Assembly (NCBI GenBank): GCA_030428835.1
Contig: JAUIEP010000029.1
Span: forward strand, 1 to 38,412
DNA: 38,412 nucleotides
DNA from: Gammaproteobacteria bacterium
GTDB lineage: Bacteria; Pseudomonadota; Gammaproteobacteria; Pseudomonadales; Halieaceae
Direction: 5' to 3'
Below, in pieces: positions 1 through 9,501 of the stretch. Position 1 is the first letter of the stretch, and every line of letters starts with the position of its first letter. Under the pieces are notes generated by a model. The model saw only the letters and a program-made list of their open reading frames with translations. It had not been told where the DNA came from and searched no databases. The translations under genes and the position numbers were made by a program.

Positions 1-1870
<1,870 letters not shown>

Positions 1871-2103
1871 GTTGAGTCCCCGGTCGGAGTTGTTCGTGTA
1901 CGGTCCGTGGTGGCCGAGTATAGCGGCTCGGGCGGTGCACCGGGAAGGCGCTTGCCCGCGCCGCGCGCCGTGTCCCCGCTGCGCCCTGCAGCCCGGGTTG
2001 CGGATGTTGAACCCGGTCCTGCATTCGCGGGCCCCGGGAGGCGCCCCCGGCCGCGATGTATTACAGTTGCGCCCGCACTTAATCCGCAATTGAGGAAACA
2101 CCG

Positions 2104-3801
2104 ATGGCCCTGACACCCGCAGCGATCCACAGCAAGAAAGCCGAGATCACCGGCCCGGGTGGCATGTTCGAACTGGAGCCCGTGACCATCGACGGGCACA
2201 GCTACAGCGCCTACAGGCACGCGCCGAAGACCCTGGTCGATGTGTTCGAAGCCGCTCGCGGCCACGGTGACCTCGAGTTCATGGTGTACGAGGGAGAGCG
2301 CTACAGCTACGCCGATTTCTTCGCCGCCGTCGACGCCCTCGCCGCGACACTGCAGTCAGAGCACGGCGTGGGGAAGGGCGACAGGGTTGCCATCGCCATG
2401 CGCAACAACCCGTCCTGGGTCATCGCCTATGCCGCCATCACCTATCTCGGCGCGATTGCCGTGCCCGTGAACAGCTGGGGCAAGGCCGAGGAGCTCGCCT
2501 ACGCGATCGAGGACTCGGGCAGCGCCGTGCTGGTCTGTGACCAGCCGCGGCTGGATCTCGTGGCGGACCAGTTGCAGCAACTCGGGGTGACCGCACTCGT
2601 GGTCGCGGGCACCGGCGCACCGGGCGGCCGCATCCAGCGCTTCGAGGACGCGGTGCAGGCCGGTCGCGGTCGCGGCTACACGCGACCGGAGATCGACACC
2701 CTTGACCCCTGCGTCATTCTCTACACCTCCGGCTCCACCGGTTTCCCCAAGGGCGTCCTGCACCGCCATATCGCGCTGTGCCAGTCGTTGATGAACATGT
2801 TCTACCTCGGCTTCCTGCTCATGGAACTGGAGGGGCCGCGGGAGTTCCGCGGCGGGGCGGAGCGCGAGACGCCGCTGCTCACGGTGCCCCTGTTCCACGC
2901 GACCGGCCTGCTGTCGGGTTTCCTGCTGCCGGTGCAAACCGGGCAGAAGGTGGTCATGATGTACAAGTGGGATGCACGGCGCGCGCTCGAGCTGATCCAG
3001 CAGGAGCGGGTGACCGGCCTGTCCAGCGTGCCCGCCGTGATCCAGGACTTCCTGCACCACCCGGATTTTGACGCGTTCGATACCACGTCCCTGATCCGGG
3101 TGAGCGCGGCGGGGGCGGCCACCCCCGCCGGTTTGCCCGAGCTGATCCGCGAAAAATGCGGCGAGCCGAGTCGGTCCGCGGGTTGGGGCATGACCGAAAC
3201 GCTGGCCGTGGGCGCCACCATGAGCGGTGCCGTGTTCGACCTCAGCCCCGACAGTGCGGGCCTCGTGTCGCCGATCACGCAGATGCGCTTCAGGGATGCG
3301 CAGGGCAACGAACAGGACGCCCTCACGGGCGGTGAACTGGAAGTGCGCAGCGTGACCTGCACGCCGGGCTACTGGGAGAAACCGGACGCCAACGCCGCCA
3401 CCTTCGACGATGAGCGCTGGATGAAAACCGGCGACGTGGCGCGCATCGACGAGGACGGTTTCCTGCACATCACCGGCCGCATCAAGGAGATCGTCATTCG
3501 CGGCGGCGAGAACATCTACCCCGGAGAGATCGAGCAGGCCGTGTACGAGTTGCCGCAGGTGAAGGAGAACGTGGTGTTCGGCGTACCGGATGACGCGATG
3601 GGCGAGGAACTGGCCCTCGTGCTGCACCTGAACCCGGGCGAGGCGCTCAGCGAGGCCGAGTTGCGCGCGTACCTGCAGGACCGCGTTGCTGGTTACAAAG
3701 TGCCGAAGCACATCCGCTTCTGGTCCGAACCGCTGCCACAGAACGCGAGCGGCAAGCTGCACAAGTTGAAAACGCGGGAGATGTTCCTGGAGGCACTTTA
3801 G
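2104..3801 (+). CDS. AMP-dependent acyl-CoA synthetase/ligase (class I adenylate-forming)
   Basis: It activates a carboxylic acid, probably a fatty acid, to the acyl-adenylate and then to acyl-CoA. The 565-residue length is normal for the family. Visible core motifs in order are the P-loop YTSGSTGFPKG (from about residue 207), GWGMTE (A5), the hinge-region TGDVARIDEDGFLHITGR with IKEIVIRGGENIYP (A7/A8), and the C-terminal lysine in NASGKLHK (about K551). The ATG is preceded by GAGGAAA at a good distance. The natural substrate cannot be read from the sequence; medium- or long-chain fatty acid is the default guess. The next gene is convergent, with a REPIN-like repeat in the gap. The stop codon TAG itself lies in a half copy (3799-3810) of the repeat motif. 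Confidence 0.9.
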   Translation: MALTPAAIHSKKAEITGPGGMFELEPVTIDGHSYSAYRHAPKTLVDVFEAARGHGDLEFMVYEGERYSYADFFAAVDALAATLQSEHGVGKGDRVAIAMRNNPSWVIAYAAITYLGAIAVPVNSWGKAEELAYAIEDSGSAVLVCDQPRLDLVADQLQQLGVTALVVAGTGAPGGRIQRFEDAVQAGRGRGYTRPEIDTLDPCVILYTSGSTGFPKGVLHRHIALCQSLMNMFYLGFLLMELEGPREFRGGAERETPLLTVPLFHATGLLSGFLLPVQTGQKVVMMYKWDARRALELIQQERVTGLSSVPAVIQDFLHHPDFDAFDTTSLIRVSAAGAATPAGLPELIREKCGEPSRSAGWGMTETLAVGATMSGAVFDLSPDSAGLVSPITQMRFRDAQGNEQDALTGGELEVRSVTCTPGYWEKPDANAATFDDERWMKTGDVARIDEDGFLHITGRIKEIVIRGGENIYPGEIEQAVYELPQVKENVVFGVPDDAMGEELALVLHLNPGEALSEAELRAYLQDRVAGYKVPKHIRFWSEPLPQNASGKLHKLKTREMFLEAL

Positions 3802-3833
3802 GGTCGAATTAAAGCTATCCAGCGGCCCTGTCC

Positions 3834-3931
3834 TGTAGGGTCGAATTCATTCGACATGGAATCCCGCTCGCGATCCTCACAGGGGTGTCTATCGAGGACC
3901 CAGTTCGAGGTCGAATGAATTCGACCCTACA
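3834..3931. repeat. REPIN-like inverted pair of REP sequences
   Basis: Two perfect 22-bp inverted arms (3834-3855 and 3910-3931) flank a 54-bp spacer. Each arm starts at its outer end with T-GTAG-GG and then contains a short stem, GTCGAAT-TC-ATTCGAC. A GTAG head followed by a small palindrome, two copies facing each other, is the known architecture of REP doublets (REPINs) in gammaproteobacteria, which are mobilised by RAYT-type transposases. No RAYT gene is in this window. A third partial motif, TAGGGTCGAATT, is at 3799-3810 over the stop codon of the upstream gene. The hairpin may also end transcription between the convergent genes. Dispersal in the genome is inferred, not seen. Confidence 0.75.
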
Positions 3932-3983
3932 GCGATCGGAATTCAGCGCACAGCGAATGTAAACCAGCGCACTGCGACAGGGT

Positions 3984-4874
3984 TCAGCGCGCGGCCAGCA
4001 ACTCCGCCAGCTTCTCAACTTCCGCCAGGTCCGCCGTAGCGGGCACCATGAACAGCTCCTCGCAGCCCGCTGCCTCTGCGTTGTCCAGCGCTTCGCGCAC
4101 CGCGTCGGCATTGGAGCGGTGCACCGACTCGGCCATCATGGTCGCGATCTCGTGGCCCGCGATGGCGAGGTACTCGTAGACATAGTCGTAAAGCCGCTGC
4201 TGCCCGTTCTCGGCCAGCGTGTACCAGAAACCGCCCATGCGGTAGGGCCTGGCTTCGCGCCCGTTGCGCTCCCAGGCCTCGTCCGCCATGGCGAAGGTGC
4301 GCGACAACTCCTCCGCCTCGCCGTTACCTGACCATGCGTACAGCCCCGCCGCCCAGTGTGAGCAGCGCTCGATGCTCTTCGGGCCCATGGCGCCGGCGAG
4401 CAGGGCGGGACCGCCGGGCCGGCCCATGTCGGGGCCGATGCTGCCCGCGCCGGGGATCAGTTCTTCGCCGGCCCACACGCGCCGCATGTCTTCGACCTGG
4501 CGATCCATGCGGCCGTAGCGACCTTTGAAGGTGGCGCCGAGGGCCTCGTAGTCTTTCTCGCGCCCGCCGTACCCCACGCATACCTTGTTGACGCGTCCTC
4601 CAGACAGGATGTCGAGCGTGGCGATCTCCTTGGCGACCCGTGCGGCGCTGTGCATCGGCAGCACGTAGAGCGTGGGCGTGATCTCGAGCCGTTGTGTGAC
4701 GGCCGCCGCGGCGGAGAGCACCACGCGCATGTCATAGGTGGGTCCGTGGACCCGTTCGCCGCAGGACACGGCGTGAAACGGGCCCGCCTCGACGGCGCGA
4801 AACCAGTCGAGGTAATCCTGCCGGGTGAGTCCGGCTTTCATGTAGGGCAGGCACAGGCCGATCTGCATGGGCAT
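3984..4874 (-). CDS. LLM-class (luciferase-like) flavin/F420-dependent oxidoreductase
   Basis: This 296-residue TIM-barrel protein of the bacterial luciferase-like superfamily would use F420 or reduced FMN. The start MPMQIGLCLPY gives the first beta strand; ATG at 4874 was chosen because upstream in-frame sequence looks non-coding. A second ATG two codons later is also possible. Family signs are RLEITPTLYVLPMHSAARVAKEIATLD, where the barrel lies, then LSGGRVNKVCVGYGG, which corresponds to the SGGR..LG.G phosphate-site motif of LLM proteins, and FKGRYGRMDRQVEDMRRVW. The substrate is unknown. It is divergent from a second LLM gene (5062) with 187 bp between, which suggests shared regulation. 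It converges on the acyl-CoA synthetase. Confidence 0.85.
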   Translation of the reverse strand: MPMQIGLCLPYMKAGLTRQDYLDWFRAVEAGPFHAVSCGERVHGPTYDMRVVLSAAAAVTQRLEITPTLYVLPMHSAARVAKEIATLDILSGGRVNKVCVGYGGREKDYEALGATFKGRYGRMDRQVEDMRRVWAGEELIPGAGSIGPDMGRPGGPALLAGAMGPKSIERCSHWAAGLYAWSGNGEAEELSRTFAMADEAWERNGREARPYRMGGFWYTLAENGQQRLYDYVYEYLAIAGHEIATMMAESVHRSNADAVREALDNAEAAGCEELFMVPATADLAEVEKLAELLAAR

Positions 4875-5061
4875 AAGTCTGGTTCCGGTGAGCTGTTGAG
4901 CGCTGCAGTGTAGCGTACCCGCCGCGACGGCCTGTTCATTAATCTGAACTGCCGGCCGCTTGCGCGCGGCGGGCAACCGCGCCGGTTGGACTGCCCGCGC
5001 CAGTGGTGTAGCGTGCAGGTCGCGCCGATCCACTGTGGAGCGTGCGCAGTGGAGCAAGCAC

Positions 5062-6072
5062 ATGAAAATAGACGGACCGTTTTACGCGCAGCTCGGCGGT
5101 GCCGCCGAGGAGGCCGCCCGGCTCGCGGCGATAGGCTACGACGGCGTGTATACGCTGGAGGGGAGCTGGGACCCGTTCCTGCCGCTCGCGGTCGCCTCCG
5201 AGCACGCCCCCGGGCTGGACATCGCGACCGGCATCGCCGTGGCCTTCCCGCGCAACCCCATGCACATCGCCTACCAGGCCTGGGACCTGCAGCGCTTCTC
5301 GGGCGGCCGCTTCTACCTCGGCATCGGCTCCCAGGTGAAGGCCCATATCGAGAAGCGCTTCGGCGTCGACTTCTCACCCCCCGCCGCGCGCATGCGCGAG
5401 TACATCCAGGCGGTGAAGGCGATCTTCGACTGCTGGCAGAACGGCGCGCCCCTGGATTTTCGCGGCGAGTACTTCCGCCACACCCTGATGACGCCCATGT
5501 TCAATCCCGGCCCGCTCGACGTCGGCCCGCCGCCCGTGCTGCTGGGGGCGCTGGGGCCGAGGATGACCGAGGTGGCCGGGGAGGTTGCCGACGGCCTCAT
5601 CGTGCACCCGTTCAACAGCTTGCCCTTCATCGAGGAGCAGGCGCTGCCCGCCGTCCGGCGCGGGCTGGCGAAAAGCGGCAGGGAGGCGGCGGATTTCACC
5701 CTGCAGATCAACGCGATCGTGATCACCGGCGAAACGGAGCAGGCGCGCGCGGCCGCGGCCGACAGCGTCAGGAGCCTGCTCGGCTTCTACGCCTCCACGC
5801 CCGCCTACCGGCCGCCGATGGAGGCCATCGGCTACGGCGACCTGCAGCCCGAACTCAACCGGCTGTCGAAGGAGGGGCGTTGGGACGAGCTGGGCAGTTA
5901 CATCGACGAGACGTTTGTCGCGGCATTCGCCACGGTGGGCGAACCGCACGAGATCGCGGGCAGGTTAGCCGAACGCTACGGCGCCCACGCCGACAGGCTC
6001 GCGATCTACGCGCCCTATGCGGCCCCGGACGATATGTGGCGCGAGATCCTGGGCCAGCTCAAGGCGTTATGA
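5062..6072 (+). CDS. LLM-class oxidoreductase, TIGR03617-like (MSMEG_2256 family)
   Basis: The 336-residue protein starts at the ATG at 5062, which has GGAG 8 bases upstream. The pattern IATGIAVAFPRNPMHIAY, then WDLQRFSGGRFYLGIGSQVKAH, then FRGEYFRHTLMTPMF and MTEVAGEVADGLIVHPF is the one I recall for the TIGR03617 family, described from mycobacteria as F420-dependent. The SGGR..LGIG segment binds the cofactor phosphate in this superfamily. Whether F420 is used here depends on whether this genome makes it; no cof/fbi gene is in the window. The longer upstream reading frame from 4960 is probably not translated because it crosses the divergent promoter region. The HTH gene follows after 63 bp. 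Confidence 0.88.
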   Translation: MKIDGPFYAQLGGAAEEAARLAAIGYDGVYTLEGSWDPFLPLAVASEHAPGLDIATGIAVAFPRNPMHIAYQAWDLQRFSGGRFYLGIGSQVKAHIEKRFGVDFSPPAARMREYIQAVKAIFDCWQNGAPLDFRGEYFRHTLMTPMFNPGPLDVGPPPVLLGALGPRMTEVAGEVADGLIVHPFNSLPFIEEQALPAVRRGLAKSGREAADFTLQINAIVITGETEQARAAAADSVRSLLGFYASTPAYRPPMEAIGYGDLQPELNRLSKEGRWDELGSYIDETFVAAFATVGEPHEIAGRLAERYGAHADRLAIYAPYAAPDDMWREILGQLKAL

Positions 6073-6121
6073 CATCGCCGGGGGCGGCGCCGTCCCGAAC
6101 CCGTCGCGAACACTGAATTCT

Positions 6122-6129
6122 GGTATTCT
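6122..6129 (+). promoter_or_regulatory. Possible extended -10 (TGGTATTCT context) of the HTH gene
   Basis: TATTCT at 6124-6129 is preceded by TGG, an extended -10 arrangement, and no convincing -35 is seen. A start about 7 bases downstream would coincide with the ATG at 6136. No Shine-Dalgarno sequence precedes that ATG, so the mRNA may be leaderless. This is inferred from spacing only. Confidence 0.3.
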
Positions 6130-6135
6130 TGACGC

Positions 6136-6912
6136 ATGGCGCAGAACGATAACGGTAGTAGCGAGAACCTGCTGGAGGCCCTGGTCAAACTGACCGGGCA
6201 GGTGGCGGGCGGCACGCTGGACCTGGCGCGCAACACCGCCACCATGACCGCGATGTTCGGCGAGAGCTGGCTGCGCAACACGCTCGTGAACCGCTTTGAG
6301 CCGGAGCGGCTCGAGGCCATGGCGGAGGCCGGCCGCTTCCTGCGCGAGGCGCGTGAGCTGGCCGGGCTGTCGATCAAGGAACTCGCGGACAGCCTGGGGC
6401 TGTCCGACCGCAAGGTACTGGAAGACATCGAGAGCGGCGAGCGCATCATGCCGCTCGAACTCATGTTGCGCAGCGCCTCGTTGCTCGCGCGACACGACCC
6501 CATCCCTTTCCTCATCAAGTTCATGCGGACCTACAACCCGTCTCTTGAGCAGACGCTGGAGCAGTGGGGTGTCATGGCGCTGCCGCGGCAGTACGAGCGC
6601 GAGCGCCGTTTCGTGAACCTCGTACGCCGCCACGACGAGTTGCGCAAGCTGTCCGACGAGGAGTACGACCGGTTCATCCGTTACATGGACAGCTCACTGA
6701 ACCTCGTGCTCGAGGTGATGTTGAAGGAGAAGGAGATCGGTGCGACGGCCGCGGGGGGCAGGAAGGGCGCCGAGCCCAAGGCAAAGCCCAAGCCGCGCCC
6801 CCGCAGCCGAGCCGCCGCGGCGTCCAAGCCGAAAAAACGCGCGGCCTCCTCCAAGCGGTCGGGCGCGGGCGGCGCGAAGCGCAAATCGACGCCGAAGACA
6901 TCGGGCCGGTAA
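6136..6912 (+). CDS. XRE-type helix-turn-helix protein with Lys/Ala/Pro-rich C-terminal tail
   Basis: The 258-residue protein is a probable DNA-binding regulator or nucleoid-associated protein. An N-terminal segment of about 60 residues has no recognised motif. An XRE-like HTH lies at about residues 67-120, recognisable by REARELAGLSIKELADSLGL and then KVLEDIESGER. A charged helical segment covers about 120-205. The last 50 or so residues (about 208-258) are low-complexity Lys/Arg/Ala/Pro/Ser with repeats such as KAKPKPRPRS and KPKKRAASS. They resemble the histone-H1-like tails of AlgP-type proteins. No effector domain is visible. No Shine-Dalgarno precedes the ATG. It lies between an LLM oxidoreductase and rlmKL, and its target is unknown. 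Confidence 0.8.
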   Translation: MAQNDNGSSENLLEALVKLTGQVAGGTLDLARNTATMTAMFGESWLRNTLVNRFEPERLEAMAEAGRFLREARELAGLSIKELADSLGLSDRKVLEDIESGERIMPLELMLRSASLLARHDPIPFLIKFMRTYNPSLEQTLEQWGVMALPRQYERERRFVNLVRRHDELRKLSDEEYDRFIRYMDSSLNLVLEVMLKEKEIGATAAGGRKGAEPKAKPKPRPRSRAAAASKPKKRAASSKRSGAGGAKRKSTPKTSGR

Positions 6913-6930
6913 GCCAGAACCTACCTTTTA

Positions 6931-6948
6931 AATAGCATTCAAGCTATT
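6931..6948. other. Short A/T-ended hairpin upstream of rlmKL
   Basis: AATAGC and GCTATT form a perfect 6-bp inverted repeat with a 6-base loop, 18 bases after the HTH gene stop. It is the most AT-rich spot of the neighbourhood. It could be an operator or part of the promoter region. It lacks the GC stem and U-tract of an intrinsic terminator. Confidence 0.3.
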
Positions 6949-6955
6949 GATAATT

Positions 6956-6994
6956 ATGGATAAAATGATTGCCATGCAGGCGGCATTCCTGTGA
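6956..6994 (+). CDS. Possible 12-codon upstream ORF coupled to rlmKL
   Basis: ATG at 6956 opens a short frame (MDKMIAMQAAFL) whose TGA overlaps the GTG start of rlmKL in the arrangement GTGA. This is the classic geometry for translational coupling. It has two further in-frame ATGs (6965 and 6974). No strong Shine-Dalgarno precedes any of them, so translation is uncertain. The peptide itself has no recognisable function. Confidence 0.25.
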   Translation: MDKMIAMQAAFL

Positions 6995-9147
6995 CCGGCG
7001 GCGCGGACACCTGGTTCGCCACCTGCCCCAAGGGGGTCGAGAGCCTGCTCGCGTCCGAGCTGCTTGCGCTCGGCGCCGCGGACGCGCGGGAGACGGTGGC
7101 GGGCGTGCACTTCGCGGGTCCGCGTGCCGTGGCGTATCGCGCGTGTCTCTGGTCGCGGCTGGCCAACCGAGTTCTCTGGCCCGTGGCGGATGTCGCTGCA
7201 GCCGATGGGGATACGCTCTACCACGCGCTGCGGGAGCTCCGCTGGGGCGACTACTTCGACGTGCGCCGGACCATCGCCGTGGAGTTCAGCGGCAGCAATC
7301 GCGACATTCGCAACACCCAGTTCGGCGCACAGCGCTGCAAGGACGCCATCGTCGACTGGTTCTCGGCCCACACGGGCGACAGGCCCTCGGTGGAGCGCCG
7401 GCGGCCCGATGTGCGTGTCCACGTGCGCCTGGCCCGCGACCGCGCCCAGGTGGCGCTGGACCTGTCCGGCGGCAGCCTGCACCAGCGCGGTTACCGGCTC
7501 GACAGCGGCAAGGCGCCGCTGAAGGAAAACCTGGCGGCGGCGATCCTGCTGCGCGCGGACTGGCCCGGTATTGCCGCCGCCGGCGGTGCGTTGATCGACC
7601 CGATGTGCGGCGCGGGTACGCTGCTGCTTGAGGGGGCGATGATGGCGGCGGACATTGCCCCCGGGCTCGAGCGCAAACATTACGGGTTTACGGCGTTGAC
7701 CCTGCACGACGCGGCCCAGTGGCAGGCGCTGCTCGCCGATGCCAAAGGTCGCGCCGAGCGGGGCAGGGCGGCGCAGTTACCCGAGATACGCGGTTACGAT
7801 GCGAGCCCCGGCATGGTGCGGCGCGCGCAGGACAACATCGCGCGGCTCGGCCTCTCACGGCAGGTGCGGGTGAGCGCGAAGCCGGTCAGTGCGCTGGCCA
7901 AACCGACGCACAAACCGCTGCCCTTCGGGCTGGTCGTGTGCAACCCGCCCTACGGTGAGCGCCTGGGTGAGCGCGAACAATTGAAGGACGTCTATCGCGA
8001 CCTCGGGGCGGCCATGCTCCGCGAGTTTCACGGCTGGCAGGGCGCCGTCTTCACCTCGGACCTCGAACTCGGCAGGGCGACGGGGCTGCGCAGCCACAAG
8101 CGCTACAAGCTGTTCAACGGTGCGATCGAGAGCCAGTTGCTGTTGTTTGATCTCGCGAACAACGAACTGCGCGAGCCGAAGCCGGAGGCGCAACGGGTGC
8201 AACCGCTGTCCGAGGGCGCTGAAATGTTCGCCAATCGCCTGCGCAAAAACCGCAAGCGGCTGGCGTCGTGGCGCAAGCGCGAGGGCGTTGAGTGTTACCG
8301 GCTGTACGACGCGGACATGCCGGAATACGCGGTGGCGATCGACCTGTACGGCGAGCGAGTGCACGTGGCCGAGTATAAAGCGCCGAAGAAGGTCGACGAG
8401 CAGGCCAGCGCGCGTCGCATGGCCGAGGTGCAGGCCGCCGTGCCCGTTGCCCTGGATGTGCCCGCGGAGTCTGTTGTGTACAAGGAGCGACGGCGGCAGC
8501 GGGGCACGGACCAGTACGAGCGGCAGGACGCGCGCGGCGAGTTTTTAACGGTGCGCGAGGGCGAGGCGTCACTGCTCGTCAACCTCACCGATTACCTCGA
8601 CACCGGTCTCTTCCTCGATCATCGCCCCCTGCGCCTGCGCATCGCGGCCGAGGCCGCCGGCAAGGACTTCCTCAACCTGTTCTGTTACACAGGCGCCGCC
8701 ACCGTGCACGCGGCGCTGGGTGGTGCGCGCTCGAGCACGAGTGTCGACAAGTCCAATACCTATCTCGACTGGCTGCAGCGCAATCTCGCGGCCAATGGCA
8801 TCGACCGGAGCAGGCACACGGTGGTGAAGGCCGACTGCATGAAGTGGCTCGACAACGCCCAGGGGCGGTACGACCTCATACTGCTGGACCCGCCATCGTT
8901 CTCCAACTCGAAATCCCTGGCGGAGGATTTCGACGTGCAGCGCGATCACGCCGCGCTGGTGCGCGCCGCCATGCGTCTGCTGCGCGACGAGGGTGTGCTG
9001 TATTTCTCCAACAATCGGCGCGGCTTTTCGCTCGACGACTCGCTCAGCAACGAGTTCCGGTGCGAGGACATCAGCCGCGAGACCATCGATGTCGATTTTG
9101 CGCGCAACTCGCGCATCCATTGCTGCTGGCGGATAACGGCGAAATAG
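6991..9147 (+). CDS. rlmL: Bifunctional 23S rRNA methyltransferase RlmKL (m2G2445 / m7G2069)
   Basis: Two SAM-dependent methyltransferases are fused. The N-terminal RlmL half (THUMP plus methylase) makes m2G2445; the C-terminal RlmK half makes m7G2069 (E. coli numbering). The length of 718 residues is close to the E. coli protein of about 700. The start MTGGADTWFATCPKG is typical and uses GTG. Motifs are DPMCGAGTLLLE (SAM loop), NPPYGERLG from residue 318 (base-flipping NPPY of the m2G domain), then NLFCYTGAATVHAA and DPPSFSNSK from residue 633 in the RlmK half. It is probably monocistronic or coupled to the small upstream frame. A 354-bp gene-free gap follows. Confidence 0.96.
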   Translation: MTGGADTWFATCPKGVESLLASELLALGAADARETVAGVHFAGPRAVAYRACLWSRLANRVLWPVADVAAADGDTLYHALRELRWGDYFDVRRTIAVEFSGSNRDIRNTQFGAQRCKDAIVDWFSAHTGDRPSVERRRPDVRVHVRLARDRAQVALDLSGGSLHQRGYRLDSGKAPLKENLAAAILLRADWPGIAAAGGALIDPMCGAGTLLLEGAMMAADIAPGLERKHYGFTALTLHDAAQWQALLADAKGRAERGRAAQLPEIRGYDASPGMVRRAQDNIARLGLSRQVRVSAKPVSALAKPTHKPLPFGLVVCNPPYGERLGEREQLKDVYRDLGAAMLREFHGWQGAVFTSDLELGRATGLRSHKRYKLFNGAIESQLLLFDLANNELREPKPEAQRVQPLSEGAEMFANRLRKNRKRLASWRKREGVECYRLYDADMPEYAVAIDLYGERVHVAEYKAPKKVDEQASARRMAEVQAAVPVALDVPAESVVYKERRRQRGTDQYERQDARGEFLTVREGEASLLVNLTDYLDTGLFLDHRPLRLRIAAEAAGKDFLNLFCYTGAATVHAALGGARSSTSVDKSNTYLDWLQRNLAANGIDRSRHTVVKADCMKWLDNAQGRYDLILLDPPSFSNSKSLAEDFDVQRDHAALVRAAMRLLRDEGVLYFSNNRRGFSLDDSLSNEFRCEDISRETIDVDFARNSRIHCCWRITAK

Positions 9148-9501
9148 AAACGCGGCGCGGTTACGGGAGATCAAGAAATTACCCTAACCAACGCCGTCGG
9201 GTTAGCGACTGTCGGGGAGACCTCGCGTGGCATCAGGGCTTTAGCGTAAGTGCGCGCCAACCTCGACGCGTTAACTCTATCCACACCGGGGCGCAGATCC
9301 CTATTTTTACAGCGTTTGCGCACACCCCCGGTGCCCAGACACTATAAAAAACACGTAAGTCATTGATTCCAGTTCAGTAACGCACGGACGGCGCCTGCCG
9401 AGCCCCCGACCTGTCGCGGTGCCGTTCCGCCCGACGGCGGCGAGCAACGCACAATGTCCCCACAGTTATCCACAGGCTGTTCTGTGGATAACCTGGGATT
9501 T
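9148..9501. other. 354-bp gap between convergent genes, with DnaA-like boxes
   Basis: No gene-like frame is supported here. Besides the perfect DnaA-box pair at 9465-9492, the gap has a near-match CTATCCACA (9277-9285, one base from TTATCCACA). An 8-bp inverted repeat CACCGGGG/CCCCGGTG (9284-9291 and 9326-9333) encloses an AT-rich stretch with TATTTTTA. A TATAAAAAA run lies at about 9344-9352. CTAACC/GGTTAG (9184-9189, 9200-9205) is a weak hairpin just after rlmKL. No terminator with a U-tract is evident. The gap is longer than most neighbouring gaps and its function is unknown. Confidence 0.5.
9465..9492. promoter_or_regulatory. Palindrome made of two consensus DnaA boxes
   Basis: GTTATCCACAG (9465-9475) and CTGTGGATAAC (9482-9492) are perfect 11-bp inverted arms with a 6-base loop. 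Each contains the full DnaA R-box consensus TTATCCACA (9466-9474 and, reversed, 9483-9491). The site lies 10 bases beyond the stop of the MDR oxidoreductase. It could titrate DnaA, be part of a replication-related locus, or simply act as a hairpin at the end of that transcript. There is no U-tract. DnaA binding is inferred from consensus only. Confidence 0.6.

Noticed and set aside
2356-3762. 468-codon open frame opposite the acyl-CoA synthetase
   Set aside because: Shadow frame caused by high GC; no family motif, His/Arg/Gly-rich, and wholly antisense to a well-conserved gene.
9148-9501. Chromosomal replication origin
   Set aside because: Two exact DnaA boxes and one near-match are too few, and no dnaA, mnmG or similar origin marker is adjacent; kept only as a DnaA-binding candidate.
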